Part shown: in pieces, positions 14,765 through 22,481 of the stretch
Position numbering within the stretch: the stretch's first letter is position 1
How the letters are laid out: each line of letters begins with the position of its first letter
NCBI GenBank assembly: GCA_034437795.1
Contig: DAOTTI010000277.1
Coordinates: 1-25,505, forward strand
Length of the DNA: 25,505 bases
Source: DAOTTI01 sp034437795
GTDB lineage: Bacteria > Chloroflexota > UBA11872 > UBA12225
Direction of reading: 5' to 3'
The notes under the pieces: model-generated
Database searches by the model: none
Told to the model about the DNA's origin: nothing
Seen by the model: the letters and a program-made list of their open reading frames with translations, nothing else
Position numbers and translations under genes: made by a program

Positions 14765-16069
14765 TCAGGGGGCGCCGGAGCGCGCCTGACCGGCCTGCGT
14801 CCCCGCGACGCTGGTGCGCAGGAGACGCAGCGCCTGGCCATAGGCCCGCATCGCGTCAAGGTATCGACGCGCGCGCATGGCCTCATCGCCGGCCTGCATC
14901 GCCTGGGCCACCGTCGGTGCTTCCTCACCGCGAGGCGCAGGAGCCGTCACAGTCTCGGCGGCGGCCGGCACGGCCGGCGCTATCGCCTCCGGCGCTTCCG
15001 CGAGCGGGGCGGCGCTGCCGGCGGGCTGAACCGCCGGCTCGCCTTCGATCTCAGCGGGCACGGGCGCCGGCTGCTCCGGCTGGACCTCCACCGGCGCGGC
15101 CCCGGCGTCGCTGGGGGCCTCTGCCGGCTCGATAGCGCCTGCCGGCTCCGCGGCGTGAGGTGCTTCTACAGGGCCAGCGGGATGCGCCGGCTCCGCCGCC
15201 ACGCCAGCTTCCGGCTCGGCGGCGGCCGGGGCCGCTGGAGGCGGGACGGCCAGGCCGAGCTCGGGGGCGGGCGCCTGGGCCGCGGGGACGCTATCGACGG
15301 GCAGCGGGGCCGGCCGGTCGTCGAAGAGGCGGGCGGCGATCCTGCCTTCGGGGTCGACGGCCCGCGCCCGCGCCAGGAGGTGGGTTGGGTCCTGGCCGAG
15401 GGCCTGCCAGTGGGCGGCGACGAGCAGGTTGGCCGCGACGCAGTCCGGCCAGCGCTCCAGCATGGACGAGGCCACTTCCTGCGCGCCTTCGGCGTCACCC
15501 ATGCGCCAGAGCGCTTCCGCCAGGAGCAGGTGCAGGTCCGCACGGGCTGGATCCTGGCGAAGGAGGGCGCGGGCCTCGGCGGCCGCATGCTCGAAGAGAC
15601 CGCCTCGCAGATAGATGCGCGCCAGGGCGGCGCGGGTCAGGGGCAGCGCCGCCGGCTCCCCTGCCAGGGTGCCGGCGGCGCGCCGAGCGGCCTGCAGGCG
15701 CTCCTCGATGGCCGGGTTCCCCGGGTCCAGCTCCCACGCCCGCAGCCAGGCCGGCTCCGCATCCGCCGCGCCGCCGATGGCTTCCCTGGCCTCGGCCAGG
15801 GCCACCTGCGCCACGACATCTCTGGGATCGGCATCGATGGCCGCCTGGAGCGCGCCCATGGCGGCGCGGGCCTCCCCCTTGGCCAGGAGGGCCAGGCCCA
15901 GCAGGCGCTGCGCCTCCAGGCCGCGGGGCAGCAGGGCCAGGGCCCGCCGCGCCGCGGCGGCGGCCTCGTCCGGCTGGTTCTGGTCCAGCAGGGCCCGCGC
16001 CTGAGCGCACCACGCGCCGTAATCGGCGACCGCGGGGGCGACGATGGTCTTGGCAGTCGGCTCACTCAT
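14765..16069 (-). CDS. TPR-repeat protein with a long Pro/Ala/Glu-rich linker
   Basis: A 434-residue protein without signal peptide. Residues 15-235 are tetratricopeptide-like helix pairs with the small-residue pattern (ALLAKGEARAAMGALQAAIDADP and similar). Residues about 255-385 are low-complexity Ala/Pro/Glu, probably disordered. A final TPR-like pair (392-425, GDEAMRARRYLDAMRAYGQALRLL) closes the protein. It looks like a scaffold whose two TPR parts are joined by a flexible tether. Its ATG overlaps the stop of the SIS gene (ATGA, 16066-16069), so translation is coupled. The low-complexity part is GC-rich on both strands and opens long shadow frames, which I do not count. Confidence 0.85.
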   Translation of the reverse strand: MSEPTAKTIVAPAVADYGAWCAQARALLDQNQPDEAAAAARRALALLPRGLEAQRLLGLALLAKGEARAAMGALQAAIDADPRDVVAQVALAEAREAIGGAADAEPAWLRAWELDPGNPAIEERLQAARRAAGTLAGEPAALPLTRAALARIYLRGGLFEHAAAEARALLRQDPARADLHLLLAEALWRMGDAEGAQEVASSMLERWPDCVAANLLVAAHWQALGQDPTHLLARARAVDPEGRIAARLFDDRPAPLPVDSVPAAQAPAPELGLAVPPPAAPAAAEPEAGVAAEPAHPAGPVEAPHAAEPAGAIEPAEAPSDAGAAPVEVQPEQPAPVPAEIEGEPAVQPAGSAAPLAEAPEAIAPAVPAAAETVTAPAPRGEEAPTVAQAMQAGDEAMRARRYLDAMRAYGQALRLLRTSVAGTQAGQARSGAP

Positions 16070-16662
16070 GGATTGCCATCGGAGGCGGCGCGATCCAGGG
16101 CGCGGATGGCGGTGCAGATGGCGTGATTGAGGATCAGGTGGCCGTCTTCGGCCTGCTCAATCGTTCGTCCCGGCACGATCAGGGCCACGTCCGCCAGGTC
16201 CTTCAGGGCCCCGCCATCGAACCCGATGAGGGCGATGACCGTGGCGCCGACCGATCGCGCGTACTGTGCCGCGAGTAACACGTTCCGCGAGTTTCCGCTC
16301 CCTGAGACAGCAATCAGAACGTCGCCGCGCCGGAGGAGGTTACGCGCCTGCTCCAGGAAGACCTGGTCGTATCCCTCGTCGTTCGCCCAGGCGGAGAACA
16401 GAGCCACGTTGTCGGTGAGGGCGGCGGTGCGGAAGCGCCCGAACCGCTCGTGGCGGGTATTCTTGGCCAGGTCGGCCGCGAAGTGGGACGCGGTGGAGGC
16501 GCTGCCGCCGTTGCCACAGAAGTAGATGGTCGCGCCCCGCGCCCTGGCGTCCCGCAGGAGCGCCACCGCGCGGTCGAGCTGGGGGGTCAGGACCGCCCCC
16601 ATGGCGGCGCTCAGCTCCGCCAGGTACTGCCGGACGATGGGCGTCGCCGAGCCAGTCGTCAC
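16066..16662 (-). CDS. SIS-domain phosphosugar isomerase, GmhA-like
   Basis: A 198-residue SIS-fold protein related to sedoheptulose-7-phosphate isomerase (first step of ADP-heptose synthesis). Motifs: IYFCGNGGSASTASHFAADL, the NDEGYDQVF segment, and the phosphosugar-binding loop VSGSGNSRNVL. Late residues NHAICTAIRAL match the end of GmhA. I prefer the GTG at 16662, because TACCAT (16669-16674 on the minus strand) stands six bases before it, as in a leaderless transcript. The alternative ATG at 16683 would then lie upstream of the transcription start. No heptose kinase or epimerase gene is nearby, so the true substrate is open. Confidence 0.88.
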   Translation of the reverse strand: MTTGSATPIVRQYLAELSAAMGAVLTPQLDRAVALLRDARARGATIYFCGNGGSASTASHFAADLAKNTRHERFGRFRTAALTDNVALFSAWANDEGYDQVFLEQARNLLRRGDVLIAVSGSGNSRNVLLAAQYARSVGATVIALIGFDGGALKDLADVALIVPGRTIEQAEDGHLILNHAICTAIRALDRAASDGNP

Positions 16663-16683
16663 GCGACGATGGTAGCACGGCAT

Positions 16684-16973
16684 CGGGGAGCGACGTCACG
16701 CGCGTCCCCATGCCGGGTGACATCAGTGTGCCAGGCCGGCGGCGCCCTCACCCTGGCCCTCGTCCAGAGGAGGCGAGACCTCACCCCTTCGGTCGGGGCC
16801 GCGCCGCACTCCCTGCCCCACTTGGCCCAGCCGCCCCCGCTCCGACACGGAGCGGGGCCGCCGGCAAGGGCTGGCGCCGGCCGGACCGTTTGCTCGCGCC
16901 CGGATATCCGAGAACCGAAGCACCGCGCGCGAAGTTCCAGCGCCTATTGAGCTGCGCTTCCGAGGGCCGGCGG
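16684..16973. other. Gene-free intergenic region with repeat copy 2
   Basis: A 290-base gap between the SIS gene and the HpaB-like gene. It holds the dispersed repeat described at 16777-16857 and no frame I would call a gene. No T-rich terminator is visible. Confidence 0.6.
16777..16857 (+). repeat. Composite dispersed repeat, copy 2
   Basis: Begins CCTCACCCCTTCGGTCGGGG, runs through a GCCGCGCCGCAC stretch and ends in a hairpin with arms CCCCGCTCCG/CGGAGCGGGG around ACA (16835-16857). This hairpin is identical over 24 bases to the one in copy 1 (442-465), which lies in the opposite orientation 16 kb away. Only one of the tandem front units is present here. Confidence 0.65.
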
Positions 16974-18419
16974 TCAGGCGCCGGCCGGCTCAATGCCTGC
17001 CAGCTCCCTGGCGTAGGTCTTGGCCGCCTCGGTGTCGTAGTTGCGCAGGATGGTGAGCTTCTCCGCTTCGATCGAGCCTTCGGCGTGGATGGCCAGCACC
17101 TCCTGGTAGCCGCCGAAGTCGGAGGCCGTCAGGTCGGCGGCCAGGTTCAGGGCCCGCAGGCGCTGCTCCGCGTCCACCCCGAGCTTGCCACCGAGGTAGC
17201 GGCGCACCAGGGCGCCGAGGTCGGGGGCGGCGAGGTCTTCCTCGGCCGGCGCGGTGACCAGCAGGCCGCCGGCGATGTCCTGCACGCGGGCCACGGCCTG
17301 GTGATAGCCGGTGGCGAAGTGCAGCTTGGCCACGTTGACGGTGAGAGGGTCGGGGACGGCGATGCCCGGCTCGCGTCGGCGGCACCGGTGGGCGGCCATG
17401 TGGCATAGGGCGCGCAGCCCTTCGGCGTAGGCAATCAGCCAGGCCAGCTTGTCGCGCACGTGCCCTGCGCGCTCGATCCCATTGTACTCGGCCAGGAGCA
17501 AGGCGGTGCCTACCAGCGCGTCCACCAGGGGCAGCTTGTAGGAGATGGCGGTGAAGCGGTGGAACTCGACGAACGTCAGGGCCAGCGGCCCCGCGAACTG
17601 CCACTCGCCCGCCAGGAAGACGCGCTCGTTGGGGACGAAGACGTCGTCGAAGATGGTGAGCGTCTCCATCATCTTGTGGCGGGCGGAGATAGGGTGCTCG
17701 AAGGCGTTCCTGGGGGCGGCGCCGTGTGGGCTGGCGATAAGCGTCAGGCCGGGCGTGGCCACGGGCACGGCGAAGGCCACGGCGTAGGGGGCATCGGCCT
17801 CGCCCATGGCGCGGGTCGGCAGGACGATGAGCTCGTTGGCGTTGGTGGAGACGGAGGTATGGGCCTTCGCCCCCCGCACGACGATGCCGTCGGCGCGACG
17901 CTCCACGATGCGCAGATAGGCGTCTGGGTAGCCGCGAGCGGCTTGCTCGGCCGGCCCGAGGGACCGGTCGCCTTTGACGTCCGTCTGCGCCACGGCGATG
18001 GCCAGGTCGTCGGCGGCGCACCGTTCCAGGTAGGCCGCCACGCGCGGCCCGTAGGCGGTGCCCAGGCGCCGGTCCAGCTCATGGGCGACGATGGACAGGG
18101 CAAAGAGGGCGTCCGTGCCAATCTCCTTGATCAACACCACCAGCGTCCCGCCGAGGCGGGTGGCGGCCTCGATCAGCCGGCTGCGCGCCAGGAGGTCGTC
18201 TGCCGAGCGGGGTGGGACGTAGTACCGGCTCCGGCCGTCGACCACCGCCAGGTCGCGGTAGCGGGGGTCCTCGGCCATCTGGTAGTCGATGGCGGCGTGA
18301 CGGGCGGCCAGGCCAATGACGGGATGGGCCGTCACGTCGTCGACCAGGCGCCCGCGATAGTAGACGCGGCGCCCGTCGCGCAGGCTGTCCAGATACTGCT
18401 GCACGGTTCGCAAGGCCAT
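16974..18419 (-). CDS. HpaB / 4-hydroxybutyryl-CoA dehydratase superfamily flavoprotein, substrate unknown
   Basis: A 481-residue protein of the acyl-CoA-dehydrogenase-like group that includes 4-hydroxyphenylacetate 3-monooxygenase (HpaB) and 4-hydroxybutyryl-CoA dehydratase (AbfD). It shows QTDVKGDRSLGP (145-156), the GIVVRGAKAHTS strand pair (178-189), HKMMETLTIFDDVFVPNERVF (248-268) and a C-terminal DFGGYQEVLAIHAEGS segment. His287 matches an AbfD cluster ligand, but the position seven later is Tyr294 rather than Cys, and no cysteine lies before Cys134. An iron-sulphur dehydratase is therefore unlikely. The HpaB motif GRxPDY also seems absent (IKEIGTDAL). GGGGAG precedes ATG 18419. The gene follows E1 beta by 89 bases. 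Confidence 0.85.
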   Translation of the reverse strand: MALRTVQQYLDSLRDGRRVYYRGRLVDDVTAHPVIGLAARHAAIDYQMAEDPRYRDLAVVDGRSRYYVPPRSADDLLARSRLIEAATRLGGTLVVLIKEIGTDALFALSIVAHELDRRLGTAYGPRVAAYLERCAADDLAIAVAQTDVKGDRSLGPAEQAARGYPDAYLRIVERRADGIVVRGAKAHTSVSTNANELIVLPTRAMGEADAPYAVAFAVPVATPGLTLIASPHGAAPRNAFEHPISARHKMMETLTIFDDVFVPNERVFLAGEWQFAGPLALTFVEFHRFTAISYKLPLVDALVGTALLLAEYNGIERAGHVRDKLAWLIAYAEGLRALCHMAAHRCRRREPGIAVPDPLTVNVAKLHFATGYHQAVARVQDIAGGLLVTAPAEEDLAAPDLGALVRRYLGGKLGVDAEQRLRALNLAADLTASDFGGYQEVLAIHAEGSIEAEKLTILRNYDTEAAKTYARELAGIEPAGA

Positions 18420-18508
18420 CTCGCACTCCCCGAATGGTTTCGTCCCTGCCGGCTTCGTCCCCGCCGCTGCGCTGCCCGCCGGCTCCGTTCGCGGCCCCAT
18501 GGCGCCCG

Positions 18509-19483
18509 TCAGGCGGCCAGCACGCGCCGCACCGCGTCGTAGACGTCGTCGGCGTCCGGCAGGAAGGCGTCGCGGAGGGTCTGGCTGAGCGGCAGCGGGG
18601 CGTGGGGCGCGCCCACCCGCACCACCGGCGCGTCCAGGTCGAAGAGGCAGGCCTCCGCCACGGCGGCGGCCACCTCCGCACCGAACCCGCCCACCTTCCA
18701 GGCCTCGTGGGCGACGACGAGGCGGCTGGTCTTTCGCACCGAGGCGAAGAGCGTCTCCGTATCCAGGGGGGCTAGCGTGGCCAGATCCACTACCTCCACG
18801 CTGACGCCCTCCCCGGCCAGGGTCTCCGCCGCCGCCAGGGCCTTATGGACCATCCACGCCGTGGCGGCGACGGTCACATCGGTCCCCTGGCGCCGGACGA
18901 AGGCCCGGCCGATGGGGACGGTGTAGTCGCCATCCGGCACCTCTTCGCGCAGGCTGTGGTAGAGGTACATGTGCTCGAAGAAGAGCACGGGGTTGGGGTC
19001 GCGGATGGCGGCGATCATCAGACCCTTGGCATCGGCCGGGGTAGACGGCATGACCACCTTCAAGCCGGGCACGTGGACGAACCAGGCTTCGTAGCATTGC
19101 GGGTGGCCGCGGTACGGCCCGTCGCCAATCCGCGTCCGGAGCACCATGGGGACACTCGCCTGGCCGGCGGTCATGTAGTGCAGGTTCGCAGCCTGCAGCA
19201 CGATCTGGTTCATGCACGTGGGCAGGAACTCGCCGAAGGAGATCTCCACGATGGGGCGCCTGCCGACCAGGGCCGCGCCGACCGCCGCCCCGACCATCGC
19301 CGACTCGGAGATGGGCGCGTCCCTGACGCGCCGCGGCCCGAACTCGTCGAACAGGCCCTGAGCGCCGCCCATGGCGCCCCCCATCGGCCCCACGTCCTGG
19401 CCGATCAGAAAGACGTCGGGATCGCGCCGCATCTCAAGGCGTATCCCTTGCACCAGCGCTTCGACGAACGTCAGCCGGGCCAT
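18509..19483 (-). CDS. 2-oxoacid/acetoin dehydrogenase E1 component, beta subunit
   Basis: A 324-residue transketolase-like beta subunit of a thiamine-diphosphate E1 enzyme. It carries the cofactor-activating Glu60 in DAPISESA, the GxxxVGAALVGRRPIVEISF core, a PGLKVVMPSTPADAKGL segment, and the C-terminal transketolase domain (TLAPLDTETLFASVRKT, VAHEAWKVGGFGAEVAA). The usual HSQ at the active site reads GHPQ here. GGAG lies eight bases before the ATG. It follows E1 alpha by 104 bases and the two should form an alpha2beta2 enzyme. Pyruvate, acetoin and branched-chain 2-oxoacid enzymes share this fold, and I cannot assign the substrate. Confidence 0.93.
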   Translation of the reverse strand: MARLTFVEALVQGIRLEMRRDPDVFLIGQDVGPMGGAMGGAQGLFDEFGPRRVRDAPISESAMVGAAVGAALVGRRPIVEISFGEFLPTCMNQIVLQAANLHYMTAGQASVPMVLRTRIGDGPYRGHPQCYEAWFVHVPGLKVVMPSTPADAKGLMIAAIRDPNPVLFFEHMYLYHSLREEVPDGDYTVPIGRAFVRRQGTDVTVAATAWMVHKALAAAETLAGEGVSVEVVDLATLAPLDTETLFASVRKTSRLVVAHEAWKVGGFGAEVAAAVAEACLFDLDAPVVRVGAPHAPLPLSQTLRDAFLPDADDVYDAVRRVLAA

Positions 19484-19587
19484 GGTCCGTGCTCCGCTCC
19501 GCCCTTAGTGCCGGGCCGCCGACGCCGTCTGGCCGGCGGGATCAGGGATCAGGATATGGCAGACCACGCGCCCTGGGAAGGGACCTG

Positions 19588-20568
19588 TCATGGGGCGAAG
19601 ACCTCGTCCAGCCCGAGATCAGCCGGCTCAGGCAGGGGGGCCTGCTGGGCTTCGGCCACGGCCGCGGCTACCTCGGCGCGCGCGTCGTCCCACAGGCGGG
19701 CGGCGTCGGCGGCCGTCAACTCGCCGGCCTCGATCAGGGCGCGCTCGTAGCGCGGGATCGGGTCGTGCGCCCGCCATTGCGCCACCTCGTCCGCGGAGCG
19801 ATAGGTCTGGGGATCGGCCGCCCAGTGCCCGCCCAGGCGGTACGTTACGGCCTCGATCAGGGTCGGGCCTTCCGCTGCGCGGGCTCGCGCCACGGCCGCC
19901 TGCACTGCCTGGTGCACCGCGACGACGTCGTTGCCGTCTACCGTCTCTCCAGGCATGCCGTACCCCGCGGCGCGGGCGGCGATACGCTGGCAGGCGAGTA
20001 CCTGAGAGACGTGCAGCGAGATCGAGTACTGGTTGTTCTGGCAGACGTAGACGATCGGCAGCTTCCACACCGCAGCCAGGTTGAGCGCCTCGTGGAAGTC
20101 GCCACGGTTGGCCGTGCCATCACCGAACGAGACCACGACCACGCGGTCGCTGCCCTCGTACTGCAGGCCGAGGGCGGCGCCGGTGGCGACGCCGATCGTC
20201 GTCCCCAGGTCGCCGGCGACCCAGGGCACGATGTGCTTGTCTACAGGGCCGGTGAAGGCCGGCGCGCGGCCGCGGGCGTAGCCGCTGGCCTTGCCCAGGG
20301 CCTGGCCGATGAGGCGGGCCAGCGACGCGCCCCGCATGTAATAGGTGATGAAGGGGCCGCGATAATGCGGTGCGATCACGTCGTCCGCCCGCAGGCCGAA
20401 GAAGGTCCCGACGATGGTGGCCTCCTCCCCTTCCGCGGGGAACCAGCGCGGGTTGAGGTCACAGCAAGCGCGCTCCAGGATGCGGCTCAGGATCATGAGC
20501 CGCAGCAGCTCCACGCGCCAGGATCGCGCGGCGGACGGCGCGGCGGGGCTGAGGCTGGCGACGGACAT
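19588..20568 (-). CDS. 2-oxoacid/acetoin dehydrogenase E1 component, alpha subunit
   Basis: A 326-residue thiamine-diphosphate enzyme subunit. The cofactor motif is complete: GDG at 149-151, then 26 residues to Asn-Asn at 178-179 (CQNNQYS). The first part has EGEEATIVG and DVIAPHYRGPFITYYMRG. The later VDGNDVVAVHQAV and RLGGHWAADPQTYR are typical of the acetoin/pyruvate group. The loop before the core (GRAPAFTGPVDKHIVP) resembles branched-chain E1 more than pyruvate E1, so specificity is open. The start is ATG 20568; TATACC on the minus strand (20578-20583) is close enough for a leaderless message, and no Shine-Dalgarno sequence is seen. No E2 or E3 gene follows in the window. Confidence 0.93.
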   Translation of the reverse strand: MSVASLSPAAPSAARSWRVELLRLMILSRILERACCDLNPRWFPAEGEEATIVGTFFGLRADDVIAPHYRGPFITYYMRGASLARLIGQALGKASGYARGRAPAFTGPVDKHIVPWVAGDLGTTIGVATGAALGLQYEGSDRVVVVSFGDGTANRGDFHEALNLAAVWKLPIVYVCQNNQYSISLHVSQVLACQRIAARAAGYGMPGETVDGNDVVAVHQAVQAAVARARAAEGPTLIEAVTYRLGGHWAADPQTYRSADEVAQWRAHDPIPRYERALIEAGELTAADAARLWDDARAEVAAAVAEAQQAPLPEPADLGLDEVFAP

Positions 20569-20610
20569 AGCCACTGAGGTATAGCATCGTACCGGCCGGG
20601 TGAGCCAGCG

Positions 20611-20669
20611 GGGTATGCTCAGTGCAGGCGCAGCGGCGCTGCGCGACCTGGCCCCGCCAGGGCATACCC
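20611..20669. promoter_or_regulatory. Long inverted repeat in the E1 alpha / response-regulator divergent promoter region
   Basis: GGGTATGC (20611-20618) and GCATACCC (20662-20669) are perfect 8-bp arms 43 bases apart. Inside them is another perfect stem, GCGCAGC-GGC-GCTGCGC (about 20629-20645). Each outer arm contains a TATGCY hexamer, one facing each way, so the arms may be opposed -10 boxes or operator half-sites shared by the two divergent genes. Confidence 0.45.
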
Positions 20670-20717
20670 GGTTGGGCCGGCGCGGGACCGCGGCACACGT
20701 GACCAGGGATGACGAGG

Positions 20718-21452
20718 ATGAGCGCTGACGGCGGGCAACCGACCGTGCTGATTGTGGATGACGACGCGGTGCTTCGTCGGTTGTGTCGCCACACCTTGAG
20801 CGCGTCTTATCGGGTGATCGAGGCCGAGAATGGGGCGCAAGCGCTGCGCCTGCTCTACCAGCACCGTCCGGACCTGGTGATCCTGGACGTCTCGATGCCC
20901 CAGATGGACGGCTGGGAGACGTGCCGGCGGATCCGGGAACTGACCGATACGCCGATCATCATGCTCACTGCCCGCGACGCCGACCACGACGTGGCCCGTG
21001 GGCTAGACGCGGGGGCAGACGACTACGTAACGAAGCCCTTCAGCCCGGTGGAGCTTCAGGCGCGCATTCGGGCCGTGCTGCGCCGCAAGAGCCGGCCCGC
21101 CGACGATGAGCCGCGGGCGTTCAGCTTCGACGAAGGGCGCCTGGTGGTTGACACGGCGCGGCGCCTTGCGGTGGTGCGCGGCCAGGAGGTCCCGCTCAGC
21201 GCGACGGAGTACAAGCTGCTAGAGCTCTTTGCGCGCCACCCGGACCAGGTGCTCTCCCACGACCAGATCCTGGAGGTGGTGTGGGGGCCGGCCTACGCGG
21301 GGGAGCACGGCTACGTCAAGACGTACGTGGGCCTGCTGAGGAGCAAGATCGAGGAAGACCCGCGCAACCCGGTCTACCTGCGCGCCCGCCGCGGCCTGGG
21401 CTACTACCTCAGCCGGCGCGGCGCTAGCGCCGCCACGGACGTGGAGGGGTGA
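20718..21452 (+). CDS. OmpR-type DNA-binding response regulator, orphan
   Basis: A 244-residue response regulator. The receiver domain has VDDD, phosphoacceptor Asp57 in VILDVSMP and Lys106 in TKPF, the same positions as in the regulator at 2532-3236. The winged helix (about 135-235) has LSATEYKLLELFARHP and a LRARRGLGYYL wing. I prefer ATG 20718, since AGGG ends nine bases before it. ATG 20709 is in frame but has the purine tract touching it. No sensor kinase gene is nearby, so its partner is elsewhere. It is divergent from the E1 operon, with a long inverted repeat between them, and could regulate it; that is only a positional inference. Confidence 0.92.
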   Translation: MSADGGQPTVLIVDDDAVLRRLCRHTLSASYRVIEAENGAQALRLLYQHRPDLVILDVSMPQMDGWETCRRIRELTDTPIIMLTARDADHDVARGLDAGADDYVTKPFSPVELQARIRAVLRRKSRPADDEPRAFSFDEGRLVVDTARRLAVVRGQEVPLSATEYKLLELFARHPDQVLSHDQILEVVWGPAYAGEHGYVKTYVGLLRSKIEEDPRNPVYLRARRGLGYYLSRRGASAATDVEG

Positions 21453-21515
21453 GCAGGGCAGGTAGGGGCTCTCTTACGGGCATCGCCCCCGCACCGCATT
21501 GGGGAAGGACTACGG

Positions 21516-21655
21516 ATGTCAACCCCCTTCGGCCGGGGCTGCACTGCACCGGCGGGAGGACCTTACCCCTTTCGGCCGGGGTCGCGCCGCATTCCTGACC
21601 CTCCCCCGCCCACCGTGCGACTTGGCCCCGCTGCCCCCTCGCCGACGCAGAGAAG
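21516..21655 (+). repeat. Composite dispersed repeat, copy 3
   Basis: Two tandem units, beginning CCCCCTTCGGCCGGGGCTGC (about 21524) and CCCCTTTCGGCCGGGGTCGC (about 21567). Then comes a stretch with ACTTGGCCC and CGCTGCCCCCTCGCCGACGC that matches the hairpin end of copies 1 and 2 in diverged form. The two-unit layout is the same as copy 1 read on its minus strand. Confidence 0.65.
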
Positions 21656-21749
21656 GGGAACGAGGGCTTTGGGGCGATGGCGTGATCCGCAACCGTTACA
21701 CAGGTGCCGGCCATGGGTGTCACCACCTGCTGGAGTGCGCCGTTACGTT

Positions 21750-21770
21750 CCCTCTCCAAAAGGGAGAGGG
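21750..21770. repeat. CCCTCTCC/GGAGAGGG hairpin repeat
   Basis: Arms CCCTCTCC (21750-21757) and GGAGAGGG (21763-21770) around AAAAG, followed by TGAGGGCTC. The same trailing GAGGGCTC follows the copy at 23246-23266. Confidence 0.65.
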
Positions 21771-21845
21771 TGAGGGCTCAACCAGCGGGGAACATTAGTG
21801 GCACCCCTGGCGATTGTCGGTCCTCGGGCCAGGCCCGGTTCGTGG

Positions 21846-21851
21846 TATGAT
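21846..21851 (+). promoter_or_regulatory. Likely -10 element of tRNA-Thr
   Basis: TATGAT lies 40 bases before the first base of the tRNA. It is identical to the hexamer upstream of tatA. A -35 element at normal spacing is not evident. Confidence 0.4.
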
Positions 21852-21891
21852 TGTGCAGCGGCCTTCCATGGCTGCTGCTTCAGTGTCGCTG

Positions 21892-21966
21892 GCCGATGTA
21901 GCTCAGCGGTAGAGCAGCTGTTTCGTAAACAGCAGGCCGTCGGTTCGAATCCGACCATCGGCTCCA
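21892..21966 (+). tRNA. tRNA-Thr, anticodon CGT
   Basis: A full cloverleaf. Acceptor GCCGATG pairs with CATCGGC. D stem GCTC/GAGC is followed by A26, and anticodon stem GCTGT/ACAGC encloses loop TTCGTAA (anticodon CGT, reading ACG). The variable loop is AGGCC and the T arm is GTCGG-TTCGAAT-CCGAC. The discriminator is T and the 3' CCA is encoded. A strong terminator follows 18 bases later, so the gene is probably transcribed alone. Confidence 0.97.
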
Positions 21967-21984
21967 GGTCCCCCAGGTAGAGAT

Positions 21985-22015
21985 GGCCCCTCAGGGCGCA
22001 CCTGAGGGGCCTTTC
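21985..22015 (+). terminator. Intrinsic terminator after tRNA-Thr
   Basis: GGCCCCTCAGG (21985-21995) and CCTGAGGGGCC (22001-22011) form a perfect 11-bp stem around GCGCA, followed by TTTCTGTGT. It is placed directly behind the tRNA. Confidence 0.9.
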
Positions 22016-22187
22016 TGTGTCCCTGCACTTGGGCGGATACCCCAAGCGGCGCTTCCATGTCCCTTAGGCCGGGCACCGTGTCGAGGAGCGCGGCCGGCCA
22101 GGACGAGTGAGCGGCACGCCGTCTGTCATAACTGGGTACGGCCGAGGGGGACGGCCTGGCTGCTTCCTGATACGCTAGCATGGAAGC

Positions 22188-22481
22188 ATGCGGCAACGTC
22201 CTGAACAGGGGGAGCAGACGCCGGCGGCGAACGCGCAACGGGCCCTGGTGGCCGCGCTTCGCGCCCGCGAGCGGGTGCTGCAGGCGGCGGCCGCGGCCGC
22301 GGCGGGCGGGCCGCCGGAGCACCGGCGATTGCGGCTGGAGTATTGGGTGACGGTGAAGGATGACGAGGCCGACGCTGCCTTCCTGCTGGCCCTGTATCAG
22401 CGGCGCCTGGAGCAGCTGGCCGCCATGGGGCGCTACCGTGGGGGAACTACGCTGATCCGCGTCAACGAAGCCGCGCCGTGA
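22188..22481 (+). CDS. Small hypothetical protein
   Basis: A 97-residue protein I do not recognise. An Ala/Arg-rich helical N-terminal half (to about residue 40) is followed by RLRLEYWVTVKDDEADAAFLLALYQRRLEQL and a short tail with GTTLIRVNEA. The second half has mixed hydrophobic and charged residues typical of a real small domain. There is no signal or membrane segment. The start ATG has no good ribosome site; TACGCT lies 13 bases upstream (22169-22174). It follows the tRNA terminator. A spurious frame remains possible. Confidence 0.5.
   Translation: MRQRPEQGEQTPAANAQRALVAALRARERVLQAAAAAAAGGPPEHRRLRLEYWVTVKDDEADAAFLLALYQRRLEQLAAMGRYRGGTTLIRVNEAAP

Larger units (their letters stand above)
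21453..21891. other. Gene-free intergenic region with two repeat families
   Basis: About 440 bases between the response regulator and tRNA-Thr. It contains repeat copy 3 (21516-21655) and a CCCTCTCC/GGAGAGGG hairpin (21750-21770). The open frames here are compositional artefacts of the repeats. Confidence 0.6.

Noticed and set aside
15155..16278. Two long plus-strand frames opposite the TPR gene
   Set aside because: They mirror the Ala/Pro/Glu-rich linker and have no domain signal; the TPR gene is coupled to its neighbour.
16974..18419. Annotation as 4-hydroxybutyryl-CoA dehydratase
   Set aside because: The cysteine ligands of the iron-sulphur cluster are missing.
17460..18542. Open frame of 360 codons opposite the HpaB-like gene
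   Set aside because: Antisense shadow; the minus-strand protein matches its superfamily along its whole length.
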